A stretch of 14,105 nt of DNA from CAWEHT01 sp963808455 (GTDB lineage: Bacteria; Chloroflexota; Anaerolineae; CG2-30-64-16). Below the pieces are notes generated by a model. That model made no database searches and had not been told where the DNA came from. It saw only the letters and a list, made by a program, of their open reading frames with translations. Shown here one piece after another: positions 13,727-14,105 of this stretch. A program made the position numbers and the translations under genes. The number at the start of each line of letters is the position of its first letter. Within the stretch, counting starts at the first letter, position 1. The stretch is taken from NCBI GenBank assembly GCA_963808455.1, contig CAWEHT010000251.1:1-14105 (forward strand). Reading direction: 5' to 3'.

Positions 13727-13841
13727 GCGGAACGACTGCGTGCAGCCAAATACTTTACGCCGGCCGACATCCTGCGAGGCAACCGGGGCGCGGAGGAAGG
13801 CCGGCCGGCAGCGGCCGCCGATGCACGAAGGAAGCAGGATT

Positions 13842-13870
13842 CTGACAGGGGGTCCATCCAGCTGTAATAT
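13842..13870 (+). promoter_or_regulatory. Sigma-70-type promoter
   Basis: CTGACA (13842-13847), a 17-base spacer and TAATAT (13865-13870) form a good housekeeping-type promoter pointing at the methyltransferase-like membrane gene 40 bases downstream. A dyad operator begins at the very next base. Confidence 0.6.
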
Positions 13871-13896
13871 GTTGTATACGATACGTCGTATACGAC
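13871..13896. promoter_or_regulatory. Paired GTATAC operator (11-bp arms, one mismatch)
   Basis: GTTGTATACGA (13871-13881) and TCGTATACGAC (13886-13896) are reverse complements with one mismatch, separated by TACG. Each arm is itself palindromic around GTATAC; the right one (TCGTATACGA) perfectly so. This resembles GntR/FCD-type sites (TTGTATACAA-like), here doubled. It lies between the -10 box and the start codon, the classic place for repression. No GntR gene is visible in the window. Confidence 0.6.
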
Positions 13897-13911
13897 AGAT
13901 TGGGGGTCTTC

Positions 13912-14105
13912 TTGACGCATCTCATTTCGCACTACGTGGTGCCCGGCCTATGGGGCATCTTCTACCTCTTCTGGTTCCTGGCGAGCAGGCGCGTGAAGGC
14001 GGCAGCGTGCGCGAAGCGCGGCTGTCGCGGGCAGTCACTTATGCCGTCATGGTTGTGGGCTATGCTCTCGTCCTTTTCGGCGATGGGCTTCCACTCGGCC
14101 CCTTG
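13912..14105 (+). CDS. Isoprenylcysteine carboxyl methyltransferase-like membrane protein, partial and frameshifted
   Basis: From TTG 13912 (GGGGG site at about 13901-13905) the frame reads THLISHYVVPGLWGIFYLFW and then FLASRRVKAA, a first membrane helix with the W-x-x-F-x-x-x-W...S-R-R-V-K pattern of the ICMT/PEMT-like integral membrane methyltransferases. From about 14007 family sequence continues only in another frame: VREARLSRAVTYAVMVVGYA, then LVLFGDGLPLGPL, the second helix and the L-P-L-G-P-L end of that loop. Two surplus bases or one missing base at about 13996-14008 explains this. The window ends at 14105, so the catalytic C-terminal part is not seen. The gene sits behind a good promoter and a doubled GTATAC operator, arguing that it was recently functional and regulated, and that the shift may be a sequence error. 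Confidence 0.65.
   Translation, partial: MTHLISHYVVPGLWGIFYLFWFLASRRVKAAACAKRGCRGQSLMPSWLWAMLSSFSAMGFHSAP

Overview
This is GC-rich bacterial DNA, probably from a Chloroflexota (Anaerolineae-like) bacterium. The main taxonomic clue is a secreted protein carrying the short Y-L-P-L-V segment common in extracellular proteins of that phylum. The radical SAM enzyme of the tungsten-cofactor maturase type also fits an anaerobic or microaerobic member. No rRNA, tRNA, CRISPR array or insertion sequence was seen.

Left part (1-5900), sulfur/selenium/metal chemistry. A cysteine desulfurase (3' part only) is followed by a DsrE-like gene whose conserved cysteine codon is UGA. The family sequence continues past that UGA to a normal end, and a bacterial SECIS-like hairpin lies directly downstream, so the gene is best read as a 120-residue selenoprotein. 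Facing it on the minus strand is a probable seven-gene operon: ArsR regulator, GcvH-like lipoyl-type carrier, two DGC-domain putative zinc/sulfur proteins (overlapping by 8 bases), an OsmC-like protein, a minimal CxxC thioredoxin-like protein and a radical SAM/SPASM-type maturase. A perfect 8-bp-arm dyad just upstream of arsR is the likely operator. The set looks like a thiol/persulfide (or selenol) relay under control of a thiol-based metal(loid) sensor.

Middle part (5800-9100). A near-consensus promoter drives a PadR regulator whose last ~25 residues are thrown out of frame by one extra base. A class I methyltransferase follows, and the segment TATACAAGCT occurs upstream of both genes. Next is a secreted five-bladed propeller protein, followed by a stem-loop in the convergent intergenic region.

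Right part (9100-14105). A UBP-type zinc-finger protein is coupled to a CcdA-TlpA (DipZ-like) fusion that carries electrons across the membrane. Upstream of them is the stub of an MFS exporter, cut right after its motif A. Then come a DUF302 protein, a gene-poor stretch with a large hairpin, a pyridoxamine-phosphate-oxidase-fold protein, a Crp/Fnr regulator lacking its sensor domain, and a frameshifted start of an isoprenylcysteine-methyltransferase-like membrane protein behind a clear promoter and a paired GTATAC operator.

The window has several broken genes (padR frameshift, MFS stub, headless Crp/Fnr, frameshifted ICMT). These may be real decay or assembly errors, and this must be weighed when reading the UGA in the DsrE gene as selenocysteine.
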